Origin: Euzebya rosea
Lineage (GTDB): Bacteria > Actinomycetota > Nitriliruptoria > Euzebyales > Euzebyaceae
Reading direction: 5' to 3'
Length of the DNA: 64,000 nucleotides
NCBI RefSeq assembly: GCF_003073135.1
Contig: NZ_PGDQ01000001.1
Location: 62,001 to 126,000, forward strand
The first letter of the stretch is position 1. The number at the start of each line of letters is the position of its first letter. Below the pieces are notes generated by a model. The model ran no database searches, had not been told where the DNA came from, and saw only the letters and a program-made list of their open reading frames with translations. A program made the position numbers and the translations under genes. This document shows, one piece after another, positions 16,936 to 25,414 of this stretch.

Positions 16936-18603
16936 TCAGTCGGTGGCGGCCTCGGGGATCAGCTTGCCGGGGTTGAGGATGCCGGTCGGGTCCAGCGTCG
17001 CCTTGAGGCTTCGCAGCATCGCGACACCGAGCCCGCCGACCTCGTCGGTCATCCAGCCGCGGTGGTCCATCCCGACGGCGTGGTGATGGGTGATGGTGCC
17101 TCCGGCATCGATGATCGCGTCACCGGCCGCCTGCTTGGTGGCCTTCCACTGCTCCAGCTCCTGCCCGACCTCCTGCCGCGCGATCCAGGTGAAGTACAGC
17201 GAGCAGCCGCTCTCGTAGACGTGGGAGATGTGACACAGCACGATCGGCGGGGTGCCGCGACCGGTCAGTGTGTCGGTCAGCGCCGACCGCACGGCCGTGT
17301 ACAGCGTCGGGATGCGTGACCACGTGGTCGAGGTCTCCAGCGTCTCCACGAACACGCCACGGTCCATCAGGTCGTCGCGCAGGTAGGGGCCGCTGAAGCG
17401 GCCGTGGGCCCAGGCGTCTCCGGGCTTGGTCCCCAGTCGCAGCAGGCCGTGGTCGCGGAGGATGCGGGTCGCCGCCGCTCGACGCAGGGCGATGCCGTCG
17501 CTGCGCCCGCTCCAGCCGAGGATGACCAGGCATCCCTCGCCGTAGCCGCGCAGCTTCAGGTAGCCGCGGAACCCGCTGCCCTTCAGCCCCTCGGTCTGCT
17601 GCAGGAAGACCCGGGTCTCGTCCTCGTCCGACAGCCGGCACACGTCGGGGGCGGCGTCGGACTGCACGAGCTCGCGCAGGACCTCGGCACCCTCGGCGAA
17701 CGACGAGACCGCCCAGGCCTCGTGGACCTCCTGCTCCGGTGCGTGGTGGACCCGCAGCGTGGCCTCGGTGATCACGCCGAGCAGGCCCTCGGACCCCACG
17801 ACGGCGTGGCGCAGGTCGGGGCCAGCCGCGGTCGCGGGTGCACGACCGAACGACAGCTCGCCGGCCGGCGTGGCCAGGCGCACGGCATGCACCTTCTCGT
17901 CGATCCGGCCGTAGCCGCTCGACGCCTGCCCGGCGGAGCGGGTCGCGACGTATCCGCCGATGGAGGCGTAGACGTAGCTCTGCGGGAAGTGGCCCAGCGT
18001 GTAGCCGCGGCGACGCAGCGCGGCTTCCGCCTGGGGGCCGCGCATGCCCGGCTCGAAGGTGGCGAGCAGCGACTCCTCGTCGATGTCGACGAGGCGATCC
18101 ATCCGGGACAGGTCGAGGGCGATCAGGCTGTCGAACGGTCCGCGCTCGGGTTCGACGCCGCCGACGACGCTGGTGCCGCCCCCGAAGGGCACGACCGCGA
18201 TGCCGGACTCGACGGCCTGCTGGAGTACGGCGGCGACCTCGTCGTGGGTGCGCGGGTACACGATGGCGTCCGGCGCGGCCACGGCGTCGCCGCGCCGGCG
18301 GCGGAGCAGGTCGGGGTAGCTCTTGCCGCCGGCGTGCTCGACACGGGTGCGGTGGTCGTCGCGCACGCCGTCCTCGCCGACGATGGCGGCGAGTGCCGCG
18401 CGGGCAGCGTCGTCCAGGCGGGGCGGGGTCGTGCGCACGTCCTCCAGCGCGACCGGCGGGGTGTGGCGTTCGAGCGGGCCGATCCAGCGGGCGAGGTGCG
18501 CCTCGGCGCGGGGTGAGAGTCCGGGACGGAGGGTGGGGTCTCCCCAGCCCGACCAGATCATCGGCTGCTCGGCGGGAGTGACAAGGGTGGACGAGTCGTT
18601 CAT
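16936..18603 (-). CDS. FAD-linked oxidase, alkyldihydroxyacetonephosphate synthase-like (AgpS family)
   Basis: This 555-residue protein of the VAO/PCMH flavoprotein family has the FAD-binding PP-loop as VVPFGGGTSVVGG (about residues 140-152). The region YGRIDEKVHAVRL and a C-terminal cap with HISHVYESGCSLYFTW and ITHHHAVGMDHRGW follow; the last holds the catalytic His-rich segment of AGPS-type enzymes. Eukaryotic AGPS makes ether-lipid precursors from acyl-DHAP (family knowledge). The nearby GlpD gene suggests a glycerol-phosphate or ether-lipid theme, but the bacterial substrate is unproven. It is divergent from the TetR gene with only 25 bp between starts. Confidence 0.85.
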   Translation of the reverse strand: MNDSSTLVTPAEQPMIWSGWGDPTLRPGLSPRAEAHLARWIGPLERHTPPVALEDVRTTPPRLDDAARAALAAIVGEDGVRDDHRTRVEHAGGKSYPDLLRRRRGDAVAAPDAIVYPRTHDEVAAVLQQAVESGIAVVPFGGGTSVVGGVEPERGPFDSLIALDLSRMDRLVDIDEESLLATFEPGMRGPQAEAALRRRGYTLGHFPQSYVYASIGGYVATRSAGQASSGYGRIDEKVHAVRLATPAGELSFGRAPATAAGPDLRHAVVGSEGLLGVITEATLRVHHAPEQEVHEAWAVSSFAEGAEVLRELVQSDAAPDVCRLSDEDETRVFLQQTEGLKGSGFRGYLKLRGYGEGCLVILGWSGRSDGIALRRAAATRILRDHGLLRLGTKPGDAWAHGRFSGPYLRDDLMDRGVFVETLETSTTWSRIPTLYTAVRSALTDTLTGRGTPPIVLCHISHVYESGCSLYFTWIARQEVGQELEQWKATKQAAGDAIIDAGGTITHHHAVGMDHRGWMTDEVGGLGVAMLRSLKATLDPTGILNPGKLIPEAATD

Positions 18604-18610
18604 GGTGCTC

Positions 18611-18648
18611 TAACTTTGACACTTATATATGAAGCGTTCAAGTGTTGA
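18611..18648. promoter_or_regulatory. Divergent promoter/operator between the FAD oxidase and TetR genes
   Basis: The 25-bp gap and TetR start hold AT-rich sequence (TATATAT at 18624-18630) and a TAACTT hexamer. Inverted arms GACACTT (18618-18624) and AAGTGTT (18640-18646) flank a 15-bp spacer. The right arm is part of TCAAGTGTTGA. TetR autoregulation and control of the FAD oxidase gene is the likely use. Confidence 0.4.
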
Positions 18649-19276
18649 TTCGGTGCTCGACGCCACGTACGAGGTGGTCCTCGGCGTGGGGGTGAAGCGA
18701 ACCACCTTCGCCGACATCGCGCGGGCGGCCGGCATGTCCCGCGCCACCCTCTACACCCACTTCGACGACGTCGGGGACGCCGTCGCGTCGTTGTTGACCC
18801 GTGAGCTCGTGGGTGTCCTGTCGGCAGCACAGCCCCCGGCCGGGACGGAGCGGGACGCGCTCGATCGGTTGCTCGCCACCGTCGACACCGCGCTGCGCAC
18901 CCTGCCGGAACACCCGCTGGTCAGGAAGGTCCTCGATGTCGACCCCCACGTGCTGCTGCCCTACCTGGTCGAACGGTTCGGCGTCGTGCAGCGCACCGCG
19001 TTGCAGGTGCTCGAGGACCTCGTCGTCCGGGGGCAGGCCGACGGCAGCATCTGCGACGCCGACCCGGCGTTGCTTGCCCATGTGGTGCTCGTGACCGTGC
19101 AGTCGGCCCTCGTGTCGCACCGGATCTCCGCCGCCGAGCTCGGGGCGCCGCAGGTGCGCGGGGCCGTGCTGGAGTTGCTGCGCGGCGGCCTCGCCGCGAC
19201 GGCGCCACCCGCGTCGGTGCCTGCAGCGACGCCGGCATCGGTGCCGGCGTCGACGCCGCAGGAGGTGCGGGCGTGA
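18629..19276 (+). CDS. TetR/AcrR family transcriptional regulator
   Basis: This protein has 215 residues. The N-terminal helix-turn-helix (about residues 8-53) reads LDATYEVVLGVGVKRTTFADIARAAGMSRATLYTHF in consensus positions: TTFADIA, MSRATLY and HF. The C-terminal ligand-binding half is poorly conserved and ends in an Ala/Pro/Ser repeat (PASVPAATPASVPAS). It is divergent from the AgpS-like gene and overlaps glpD by GTGA, so it probably controls both. The effector is unknown. Transcription may be near-leaderless because TAACTT lies 12 nt before the ATG. Confidence 0.88.
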   Translation: MKRSSVDSVLDATYEVVLGVGVKRTTFADIARAAGMSRATLYTHFDDVGDAVASLLTRELVGVLSAAQPPAGTERDALDRLLATVDTALRTLPEHPLVRKVLDVDPHVLLPYLVERFGVVQRTALQVLEDLVVRGQADGSICDADPALLAHVVLVTVQSALVSHRISAAELGAPQVRGAVLELLRGGLAATAPPASVPAATPASVPASTPQEVRA

Positions 19277-20808
19277 CCGGGCCCCGTACCTCCGCGAGCC
19301 TCCCGCCGTCGGCCCTGACCAGCGACCGTCGAGCCGCAGAGCTGGCGCGGCTCGTCGACGGGTGGCGTCCCGACGTGCTGGTCGTCGGCGCCGGCTTCAC
19401 GGGCGCCGGGATCGCACTGGACGCCGCTGCGCGGGGCCTCGAGGTGGCCGTCGTCGACCGGGGCGACCTCGCCAACGGCACGTCCCGCTGGTCCTCCAAG
19501 CTGGCCCACGGGGGCCTGCGCTACCTGGCGAAGGGGGACATCGGGCTCGCCCACGAGTCCGCCGTCGAACGTGGCCTGCTGATGGAGCACATCGCGCCGC
19601 ACCTGACCCGGGCCCTGCCGTTCGTCACGCCGTTGAACGACGGGATGCCGTCAAGCGCAGGCGTCCTGTCCGGCCTCGGCTACGTGGCCGGCAACGCGCT
19701 GCGCATCGCCGCGGGGACCAGCAACCGGACCCTGCCCGGCCCCCGCTGGCTGACCCCGAGGGGCGTGCGTGCCCGGGTGCCTGCCGTCGATCGGTCCGGC
19801 CTCGTCGGCGGCTGGCTCAACACCGACGGCCAGCTGGTCGACGACGCACGCCTGGTCGTGGCCATCGCGCGGACCGCTGCGGCGTTCGGTGCGGCGGTGC
19901 TGCCCCGTGTCGCGGCCGTCGAGGTGCACCGTGACCGGGCGATGCTCGACGTCGACGGCGAGCATGTCGAGGTGCATGCCGGACGGGTGGTCGTCGCTGC
20001 CGGCGCATGGTCGGACACCCTCGACCGTCGAGTACGCCTGCGGCCCAGCCGAGGTGTGCACCTCGTCCTGGACGCGGCCGCGCTGGGGCGGCCGACGGCG
20101 GCGCTGTCCGCGCCCGTGCCCGGCCACCTCAACCGGTTCGTCTTCGCGCTCCCGCAGCCCGACGGACGCATCTACCTGGGTCTCACCGACGACCCGGTGG
20201 ACGGCGACGTGCCCGACGAGACCACGGTCACCCCCGAGGAGCGGACGTTCCTGCTCGGGTCCATCGAGCGGGTGCTCGCCCACCCGATCGACCCTGCCCA
20301 CGTGGTGGGCGGATACGGGGGGTATCGGCCACTGGTGGCAGGGGACACGGAGGCGACCGCCGACCTGTCCCGCGCCCACCTGGTGCTCGACGACGCCGAC
20401 GGTCCGCTCACCATCGTCGGGGGGAAGCTGACCACCTACCGGCGCATGGCTGCCGACGTCGTCGACCGGCTGACCGACCGGCCATGCACCACGGCGCGCC
20501 AACCGCTCGTGGGGGCCCTGCCGCGCCGACGGCTGGACTGGGTCGCGGCCCGGGCCTGGCTGGTCGGCCGCTACGGCAGCGAAGCCGAGGTGCTGGAGGA
20601 CCTGATCGCCGACGACCCCAGCCTCGGCCGGCGCGTCCTCGACCACCTTCCCTACCTGCGGGCCGAGCTGGTGTTCGCGCTGCAGCGCGAGGGTGCGACC
20701 ACCGCGCCCGACCTGGTCGACCGGCGGACCCGCATCGGGCTCGTCCCCGCCGACCGCGAGGCCGCCCTGCCCGTGGCCGAGGCGTTGCTGGACCGGCACG
20801 CCAGCTGA
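19273..20808 (+). CDS. glpD: FAD-dependent glycerol-3-phosphate dehydrogenase
   Basis: The 511-residue protein oxidises glycerol-3-phosphate to DHAP at the membrane, passing electrons to quinone. The FAD dinucleotide-binding motif VVGAGFTGAGIALDAAARG is near residue 35. The GlpD hallmarks GTSRWSSKLAHGGLRYL and the late IVGGKLTTYRRMA segment are present. The start GTG overlaps the TetR stop as GTGA, so the two are cotranscribed and probably coregulated. Length is normal for bacterial GlpD. Confidence 0.92.
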   Translation: MTGPRTSASLPPSALTSDRRAAELARLVDGWRPDVLVVGAGFTGAGIALDAAARGLEVAVVDRGDLANGTSRWSSKLAHGGLRYLAKGDIGLAHESAVERGLLMEHIAPHLTRALPFVTPLNDGMPSSAGVLSGLGYVAGNALRIAAGTSNRTLPGPRWLTPRGVRARVPAVDRSGLVGGWLNTDGQLVDDARLVVAIARTAAAFGAAVLPRVAAVEVHRDRAMLDVDGEHVEVHAGRVVVAAGAWSDTLDRRVRLRPSRGVHLVLDAAALGRPTAALSAPVPGHLNRFVFALPQPDGRIYLGLTDDPVDGDVPDETTVTPEERTFLLGSIERVLAHPIDPAHVVGGYGGYRPLVAGDTEATADLSRAHLVLDDADGPLTIVGGKLTTYRRMAADVVDRLTDRPCTTARQPLVGALPRRRLDWVAARAWLVGRYGSEAEVLEDLIADDPSLGRRVLDHLPYLRAELVFALQREGATTAPDLVDRRTRIGLVPADREAALPVAEALLDRHAS

Positions 20809-20846
20809 CCGCCCCACCTCCACGCGCCCGCCCCACCTCCACGCGC
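20809..20846. repeat. 19-bp perfect tandem duplication
   Basis: CCGCCCCACCTCCACGCGC occurs at 20809-20827 and again at 20828-20846, with a partial third copy following. It starts one base after the glpD stop and lies in the gap before the convergent GNAT gene. The rest of that gap (20847-20967) shows no gene. Confidence 0.7.
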
Positions 20847-20967
20847 CCCGCCCCCTCCATCGAGTTGTGCAGTTTCGCCGCGGGGCCGGCGTTCCTGCAC
20901 CGCACGTCGACTGGGATGTGCAGGTCGGCCGCGATGCCGGCTCTGGTGCGCAACGTGCCGACGGTGC

Positions 20968-21561
20968 TCAGGCCCGCGCCAGCAGCCACACGGTCGGCGC
21001 GTCCGTGCCCAGCCCGTGCCCGACCGACAGGTCGACCTCGGCGGTCACCTCGAACCCACGGGCGAGGTAGAAGTCGCGTGACGAGGCGGAGGCGGTCTCG
21101 AGGGTCAGCCGGCCGCCGTCAGCCCTCGCCCGCTGGAGGCACACCTCGAGCAACGCCGAGCCGACGCCTGCCCCCCGTGCCGCCGGGTGCACGCCCAGCG
21201 TGTGCAGCACCCAGCCGGGGTCCGCCGGTCGCACCCGGTCAAGCACCGCCTCGGCATCAAGCGTCGGCCCGATGCGCCGGCCGTGCAGGCCGATGACGAC
21301 CTCACCGACCTCCGGCATGTCGGGGGCCTGCGCGCCCGGCGGCATCAGGACCGCGACCCCCACCACCGGGTCCCCGGCGACGAGGACGATGCCGTACGGC
21401 ACGCCGACGGTGCGCAGGAACAGGCTCATCAGCGACCGCATCGACCCCGGGTCGGGCAGCGACCACCGCAGCCACGGGTCGTCGGCGAACGCGGCTGCCA
21501 GCACGTCGACCACCCGCCGTCCGACGGCACTCGCCTGTCGGACACCCGTCACGCTCGCCAT
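20968..21561 (-). CDS. GNAT-family N-acetyltransferase
   Basis: This protein has about 197 residues. The acetyl-CoA binding motif A reads VLHTLGVHPAARGAGVGSALLEVC (the R/Q-x-x-G-x-G/A site is RGAGVG), followed by motif B LTLETASASSRDFYLARGFEV. The N-terminal half is of the Eis-unrelated 'DDPWLRWSLPD' type seen in many actinobacterial GNATs. The inner ATG at 21561 was preferred because GGAGG lies 12 nt before it; the outer ATG at 21573 directly abuts that GGAGG. The acceptor substrate is unknown. The gene is divergent from manB. Confidence 0.85.
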   Translation of the reverse strand: MASVTGVRQASAVGRRVVDVLAAAFADDPWLRWSLPDPGSMRSLMSLFLRTVGVPYGIVLVAGDPVVGVAVLMPPGAQAPDMPEVGEVVIGLHGRRIGPTLDAEAVLDRVRPADPGWVLHTLGVHPAARGAGVGSALLEVCLQRARADGGRLTLETASASSRDFYLARGFEVTAEVDLSVGHGLGTDAPTVWLLARA

Positions 21562-21567
21562 ACCGCG

Positions 21568-21573
21568 TAGCAT
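21568..21573 (+). promoter_or_regulatory. -10 box TAGCAT, leaderless manB
   Basis: TAGCAT ends 10 nt before the manB ATG (21584). The same bases lie at the start of the divergent GNAT gene. Confidence 0.45.
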
Positions 21574-21583
21574 CCTCCGCCAG

Positions 21584-22930
21584 ATGGACCAACTCAGCCA
21601 GATCGTGAAGGCCTACGACATCCGTGGGACCGTACCCGAGCAGATGGACGCCGAGCTGACCCACGCCCTGGGTCGCGCGGCCGCTGTGGTGCTCGGCGGC
21701 CCGGAGATCGTCGTCGGACGGGACATGCGCCCCACGGGGCCCGAGCTCGCCGAGGCGTTCATGGCCGGGGTGCGGTCGCAGGGCGTCGGGACCGTCGACA
21801 TCGGGCTGGCGTCCACCGACCTGCTGTACTACGCCTCGGGGGACATGGGGCTGCCCGGGGTGATGTTCACCGCCAGCCACAACCCGGCTGAGTACAACGG
21901 GATGAAGTTCTGCCGTGCCGGCGCGGAGCCGGTCGCGCTGGACACGGGCCTGGCGGAGATGCGCGACCTGATCCTGGACGGCGCCCTGCCCGACGAGGCC
22001 GCCGAACCGGGCACGCACCGCACGGTCGAGGGCACGATCGACGCCTTCGCCGACCACGTGCGGAGCTTCGTCGACGTCGATGCGCTGAAGCCGCTGAAGG
22101 TTGCCGTCGACGCGGGCAACGGCATGGGCGGGCTCGTCGTGCCGGCCGTCTTCGACGACCTGCCGTTCGAGGTCGTGCCGCTGTACTTCGAGCTCGACGG
22201 CACGTTCCCCAACCACCCGGCCAACCCGATCGAACCCGAGAACCTCCTCGACCTGCAGGCCGCCGTGCGCGAGCACGGCTGCGACATCGGCCTGGCCTTC
22301 GACGGCGACGCCGACCGGATGTTCTGCGTCGACGCGGACGGCAACGGGGTCTCCCCGTCGCTGGTCACCGCGGTCATCGCCGACACGACCCTTCGCGCCC
22401 ACCCCGGCGAGACGGTCCTGTACAACCTCATCTGCTCCCGGACGGTCCCCGAGACCGTCCGGGCCGCCGGCGGCACCGCCGTCCGCACCCGTGTGGGGCA
22501 CTCCTACATCAAGCAGGTCATGGCCGAGACCGGCGCGCTGTTCGCGGGCGAGCACTCGGGCCACTACTACTTCGCCGACAACTACCGGGCCGACTCCGGC
22601 CTCATCGCCGCGGTCATCCTGCTGCAGGCGCTGTCGGTGTCCGGTGGCACCATGGCCGACCTGGTCGCCCCGTACGACAGGTACGCGGCCTCCGGTGAGA
22701 TCAACTCCACCGTCACCGACCAGCAGGCCGCCATGGATGCGGTCCGCAGGCACTTCGGCGACGACGCCGAGATCAGCGAACCCGACGGGCTGCTGGTCGA
22801 GGCCGACCGCTGGTGGTTCAACCTCCGCCCCTCCAACACCGAGCCGTTGCTGCGGCTCAACGTCGAGGGCGACGACGAGGCCACCATGGTCGAGATCCGC
22901 GATCGGGTCCTCGACATCGTCCGCAGCTGA
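21584..22930 (+). CDS. manB: Phosphomannomutase/phosphoglucomutase
   Basis: The 448-residue protein interconverts mannose-6-P and mannose-1-P (and probably glucose phosphates), supplying GDP-mannose for envelope glycans. The phosphoserine loop is TASHNPAEYNG (the Ser is phosphorylated), the metal loop DGDADRMF, the sugar-specificity loop GEHSGHYYF and the phosphate-binding RPSNTEPLLRLNVE. These are all four signatures of the alpha-D-phosphohexomutase family. The start is at ATG 21584, with N-terminus SQIVKAYDIRGTVPEQ. It heads a row of genes running to hisG. Confidence 0.93.
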   Translation: MDQLSQIVKAYDIRGTVPEQMDAELTHALGRAAAVVLGGPEIVVGRDMRPTGPELAEAFMAGVRSQGVGTVDIGLASTDLLYYASGDMGLPGVMFTASHNPAEYNGMKFCRAGAEPVALDTGLAEMRDLILDGALPDEAAEPGTHRTVEGTIDAFADHVRSFVDVDALKPLKVAVDAGNGMGGLVVPAVFDDLPFEVVPLYFELDGTFPNHPANPIEPENLLDLQAAVREHGCDIGLAFDGDADRMFCVDADGNGVSPSLVTAVIADTTLRAHPGETVLYNLICSRTVPETVRAAGGTAVRTRVGHSYIKQVMAETGALFAGEHSGHYYFADNYRADSGLIAAVILLQALSVSGGTMADLVAPYDRYAASGEINSTVTDQQAAMDAVRRHFGDDAEISEPDGLLVEADRWWFNLRPSNTEPLLRLNVEGDDEATMVEIRDRVLDIVRS

Positions 22931-23016
22931 CCACGCCGCGGACCACGCCGCAGACCCCCTCCAGACCATCAGCCAGACCCAGAACTGACCACGAAGAACC
23001 CGAGGAGAACACCCCG

Positions 23017-23238
23017 ATGGCCGTCCCCAAGGACCTCGTCGAGCTGCTGCGCTGTCCCTGCGACACCCATGCCGAGATCGAGTACAAGGAGCGCCGCCAG
23101 GTGATCCTGTGCAACGAGTGCACCGCCGTCTTCCCGGTGCGCGACAACATCCCCGTGATGCTGCTGGAGGAAGCCAAGCCGCCCCGTGGCCAGTCGGAGA
23201 TCACCACCGGCGACGGCACGATCATCCGGGACAAGTGA
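23017..23238 (+). CDS. Trm112-like small zinc-ribbon protein
   Basis: This 73-residue protein carries CPCDTH near the start and CNEC in the middle, with FPVRDNIPVMLLEEA at the end. This is the Trm112/YcaR fold that binds zinc and, in other systems, activates methyltransferases. In actinobacteria it regularly sits between manB and the phosphoglucose/phosphomannose isomerase gene. A GAGGAG Shine-Dalgarno precedes the ATG. The local partner is unknown. Confidence 0.88.
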   Translation: MAVPKDLVELLRCPCDTHAEIEYKERRQVILCNECTAVFPVRDNIPVMLLEEAKPPRGQSEITTGDGTIIRDK

Positions 23239-23243
23239 CCAGC

Positions 23244-24293
23244 ATGGGGGTGGACGAGATCGAGCTGGAGTCCGTCGACCTCGACGACGCGGCAGCGCTG
23301 GCGGCGATCGACCCGGCCGACGCGCTCGGCGACGTCGAACGTGCTGCCGAGCAGTGGGCCGCCGCACGCGATCGATCCGAGGGGGTTCGCGCCCCGCTGG
23401 ACCTGGTGGACCACGTCGTGGTGTGCGGCATGGGCGGCAGCGGCATCGTCGCCGACGTCGTGCAGGCCGTCGCCGCGCCCGGCTACGACCTGCCGGTGTT
23501 CACCCACAAGGGCCCGGGCCTGCCGGCGTGGGTCGGCGGCTCGACCCTGGTCGTCGCGGTGTCGTACTCCGGCAACACCAGCGAGACCCTCGACGCCACC
23601 CGCGTCGCCCTGGACCGCGGTGCCCCCGTCATCGGCGTGACCTCCGGTGGACAGCTGGCGGACCTGCTCGACGACGCCGGCCAGACCGTGGTCGACGTCC
23701 CCGGCGGTGGCCAGCCCCGGCACTCGACCGGGTCGCTGCTGGTGCCGGTCCTCGTGGCGCTCGAGCTCGACCGCGACCTCGACGCCGCCATCGACCGGCT
23801 GGCCGCGGTCGCCGCCCGCAACCGGCGCGACGTCCCGACCGCTGACAACGCCGCCAAGCAGCTGGCCCTCAGGCTGGCTGCGGCCGACGCCGGCATCCCA
23901 GCGGTCTACGGCACCCGAGGCATCGGCGAGGTGGCGGCCTACCGGATGCGCTGCCAGCTGGCGGAGAACGCCGAGATGCGTTCGACCCACCACGGCCTGC
24001 CCGAGCTGTGCCACAACGAAGTCGTCGCCTGGGCCGACACCGCCACGGCCGGCGCGGTCCTGTGGCTGGCGGAGGACCCCGCCGAGCAGCGACGCATCGA
24101 CGTGCTGCGCGACCTCTTCGCCGACCGCTTCGCGTGGGAGGAGCAGATCACCGCCGAGGGCGAGGGGCCGCTGGAACGGTTCGTGTCCCTCACCGGCCTG
24201 CTGGACCTCGCCAGCGTCCACACGGCGATCGCCCGTCGGATCGACCCCACGCCGGTCGACCCGATCACCGAGATGAAGGAGGCGCTTGCCTGA
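23244..24293 (+). CDS. Bifunctional phosphoglucose/phosphomannose isomerase, SIS domains
   Basis: This protein has about 349 residues. The first SIS domain has VVVCGMGGSGIVADVV and VVAVSYSGNTSETLDATR, the sugar-phosphate binding loops. The C-terminal part has the PGI/PMI signature AENAEMRSTHHGLPELCHNEVVAW. The enzyme interconverts fructose-6-P with glucose-6-P and mannose-6-P, directly upstream of ManB in the route to GDP-mannose. The start could also be GTG 23235, which would overlap the Trm112-like gene by GTGA. The 3' end overlaps the next gene by one base (TGATG). Confidence 0.9.
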   Translation: MGVDEIELESVDLDDAAALAAIDPADALGDVERAAEQWAAARDRSEGVRAPLDLVDHVVVCGMGGSGIVADVVQAVAAPGYDLPVFTHKGPGLPAWVGGSTLVVAVSYSGNTSETLDATRVALDRGAPVIGVTSGGQLADLLDDAGQTVVDVPGGGQPRHSTGSLLVPVLVALELDRDLDAAIDRLAAVAARNRRDVPTADNAAKQLALRLAAADAGIPAVYGTRGIGEVAAYRMRCQLAENAEMRSTHHGLPELCHNEVVAWADTATAGAVLWLAEDPAEQRRIDVLRDLFADRFAWEEQITAEGEGPLERFVSLTGLLDLASVHTAIARRIDPTPVDPITEMKEALA

Positions 24294-25102
24294 TGCTGCC
24301 CGGATCCTCCGAGCTCACCGCTGCGACCGACGCCCTGCGCGACCGCCTGGGCGACCGCCGGCCGAGCGTCATGCTGACCCTGGGCTCGGGGCTGGGTGAC
24401 CTGGCAGAGGCCGTCACCGATCGGCTGGAGATCCCCTTCGCCGATGTCGGCCTGCCGGACACGACCGTGCCGGGTCACGCCGGCCGGTTCGTCTCGGGCA
24501 CGCTGGCCGGGGTGGAGGTGCTGGTCCAGCAGGGCCGCGTGCACCTGTACGAGGGGCTCGGCGTCGACCGCGTCGTGGCGGCGGTCCGTGCGGCCGCTGG
24601 CGTGGGGGTGGGCACCTACGTGGCCACCAACGCCGCCGGCGGCATCGTCGACACGCTGAACCCCGGCGACCTGATGGTGATCAACGACCACATCAACGGC
24701 AGCGGCCAGAACGCGCTGACCGGCATCGTGCCGCCGCACTTCCTCGACCAGTCCGACGCCTACAACAGCGCCCTGCGGGACTCCTTCCACGCGGCCGCCA
24801 AGGAGGTCGACGTCACCCTCCGAGAAGGGGTCTACGTCGGGCTGGCGGGGCCGACGTACGAGACGAAGGCCGAGGTGGCGATGTACCGCATCGTCGGCGG
24901 TCACGCGGTCGGCATGTCCACCGTCAACGAGGTCATCGCCGCCAACGCCACCGGCATGGCGGTGCTCGGCTGCTCGCTCATCACCAACGTGCACCGCGTC
25001 GGCGGCACCCCCACCGACCACGAGGAAGTGATGGTCGAGGGACGGGCCGCCGGACCACGCCTCGGCCGAGTGATCACCGCCTGGTTGCCGACACTTCGCT
25101 GA
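24293..25102 (+). CDS. Purine nucleoside phosphorylase, trimeric PNP/MTAP family
   Basis: This 269-residue protein splits purine nucleosides with phosphate in the salvage pathway. Motifs of the trimeric class are present: LGSGLGDLAE, PGHAGRF, GRVHLYEG, NAAGGI, AGPTYET and VGMSTVNEVIAA, in the usual order. MST before VNE is typical of inosine/guanosine-specific PNP. The start ATG overlaps the isomerase stop (TGATG), so translation is coupled. Confidence 0.92.
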   Translation: MLPGSSELTAATDALRDRLGDRRPSVMLTLGSGLGDLAEAVTDRLEIPFADVGLPDTTVPGHAGRFVSGTLAGVEVLVQQGRVHLYEGLGVDRVVAAVRAAAGVGVGTYVATNAAGGIVDTLNPGDLMVINDHINGSGQNALTGIVPPHFLDQSDAYNSALRDSFHAAAKEVDVTLREGVYVGLAGPTYETKAEVAMYRIVGGHAVGMSTVNEVIAANATGMAVLGCSLITNVHRVGGTPTDHEEVMVEGRAAGPRLGRVITAWLPTLR

Positions 25103-25115
25103 CGACGGGTACCCT
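25085..25115 (+). promoter_or_regulatory. Promoter of hisE: TTGCCG ... TACCCT, leaderless
   Basis: TTGCCG (25085-25090) and TACCCT (25110-25115) are separated by 19 bp. The -10 box ends 8 nt before the GTG start. The -35 box lies inside the PNP gene. Confidence 0.45.
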
Positions 25116-25123
25116 GCCGGGTC

Positions 25124-25414
25124 GTGTCCGCTGACTTCCTGACCGACCTCGAGGCGCTGCTGCGGCAGCGCAAGGCCGACCCCCCCGAGGGGTCGTACTC
25201 CGCGACGCTGCTGACCGACCCGGTCGCCGTGCAGCGCAAGATCATGGAGGAGGCGTTCGAGGTCTGTCTCGAGCTCGGCGCCGACGACGTGCATCCCGAC
25301 CGTGCCGCGGAGGAGGCGGCCGACCTGGTCTTCCACCTGATGGCCGGTCTGGTGGGTGCCGGCGTGTCCTGGGAGTCGGTCACCGACGTGCTCGCGGGGA
25401 GGATGAAGCCATGA
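25124..25414 (+). CDS. hisE: Phosphoribosyl-ATP pyrophosphatase
   Basis: The 96-residue protein hydrolyses phosphoribosyl-ATP to phosphoribosyl-AMP, step 2 of histidine synthesis. The MazG-like active site is visible as KIMEEAFEVCLEL and AAEEAADLVFHLMAGL, with the Glu/Asp residues that bind Mg. It overlaps hisG by ATGA. The GTG start is placed by the TACCCT box 8 nt upstream and by the usual length. Confidence 0.93.
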   Translation: MSADFLTDLEALLRQRKADPPEGSYSATLLTDPVAVQRKIMEEAFEVCLELGADDVHPDRAAEEAADLVFHLMAGLVGAGVSWESVTDVLAGRMKP

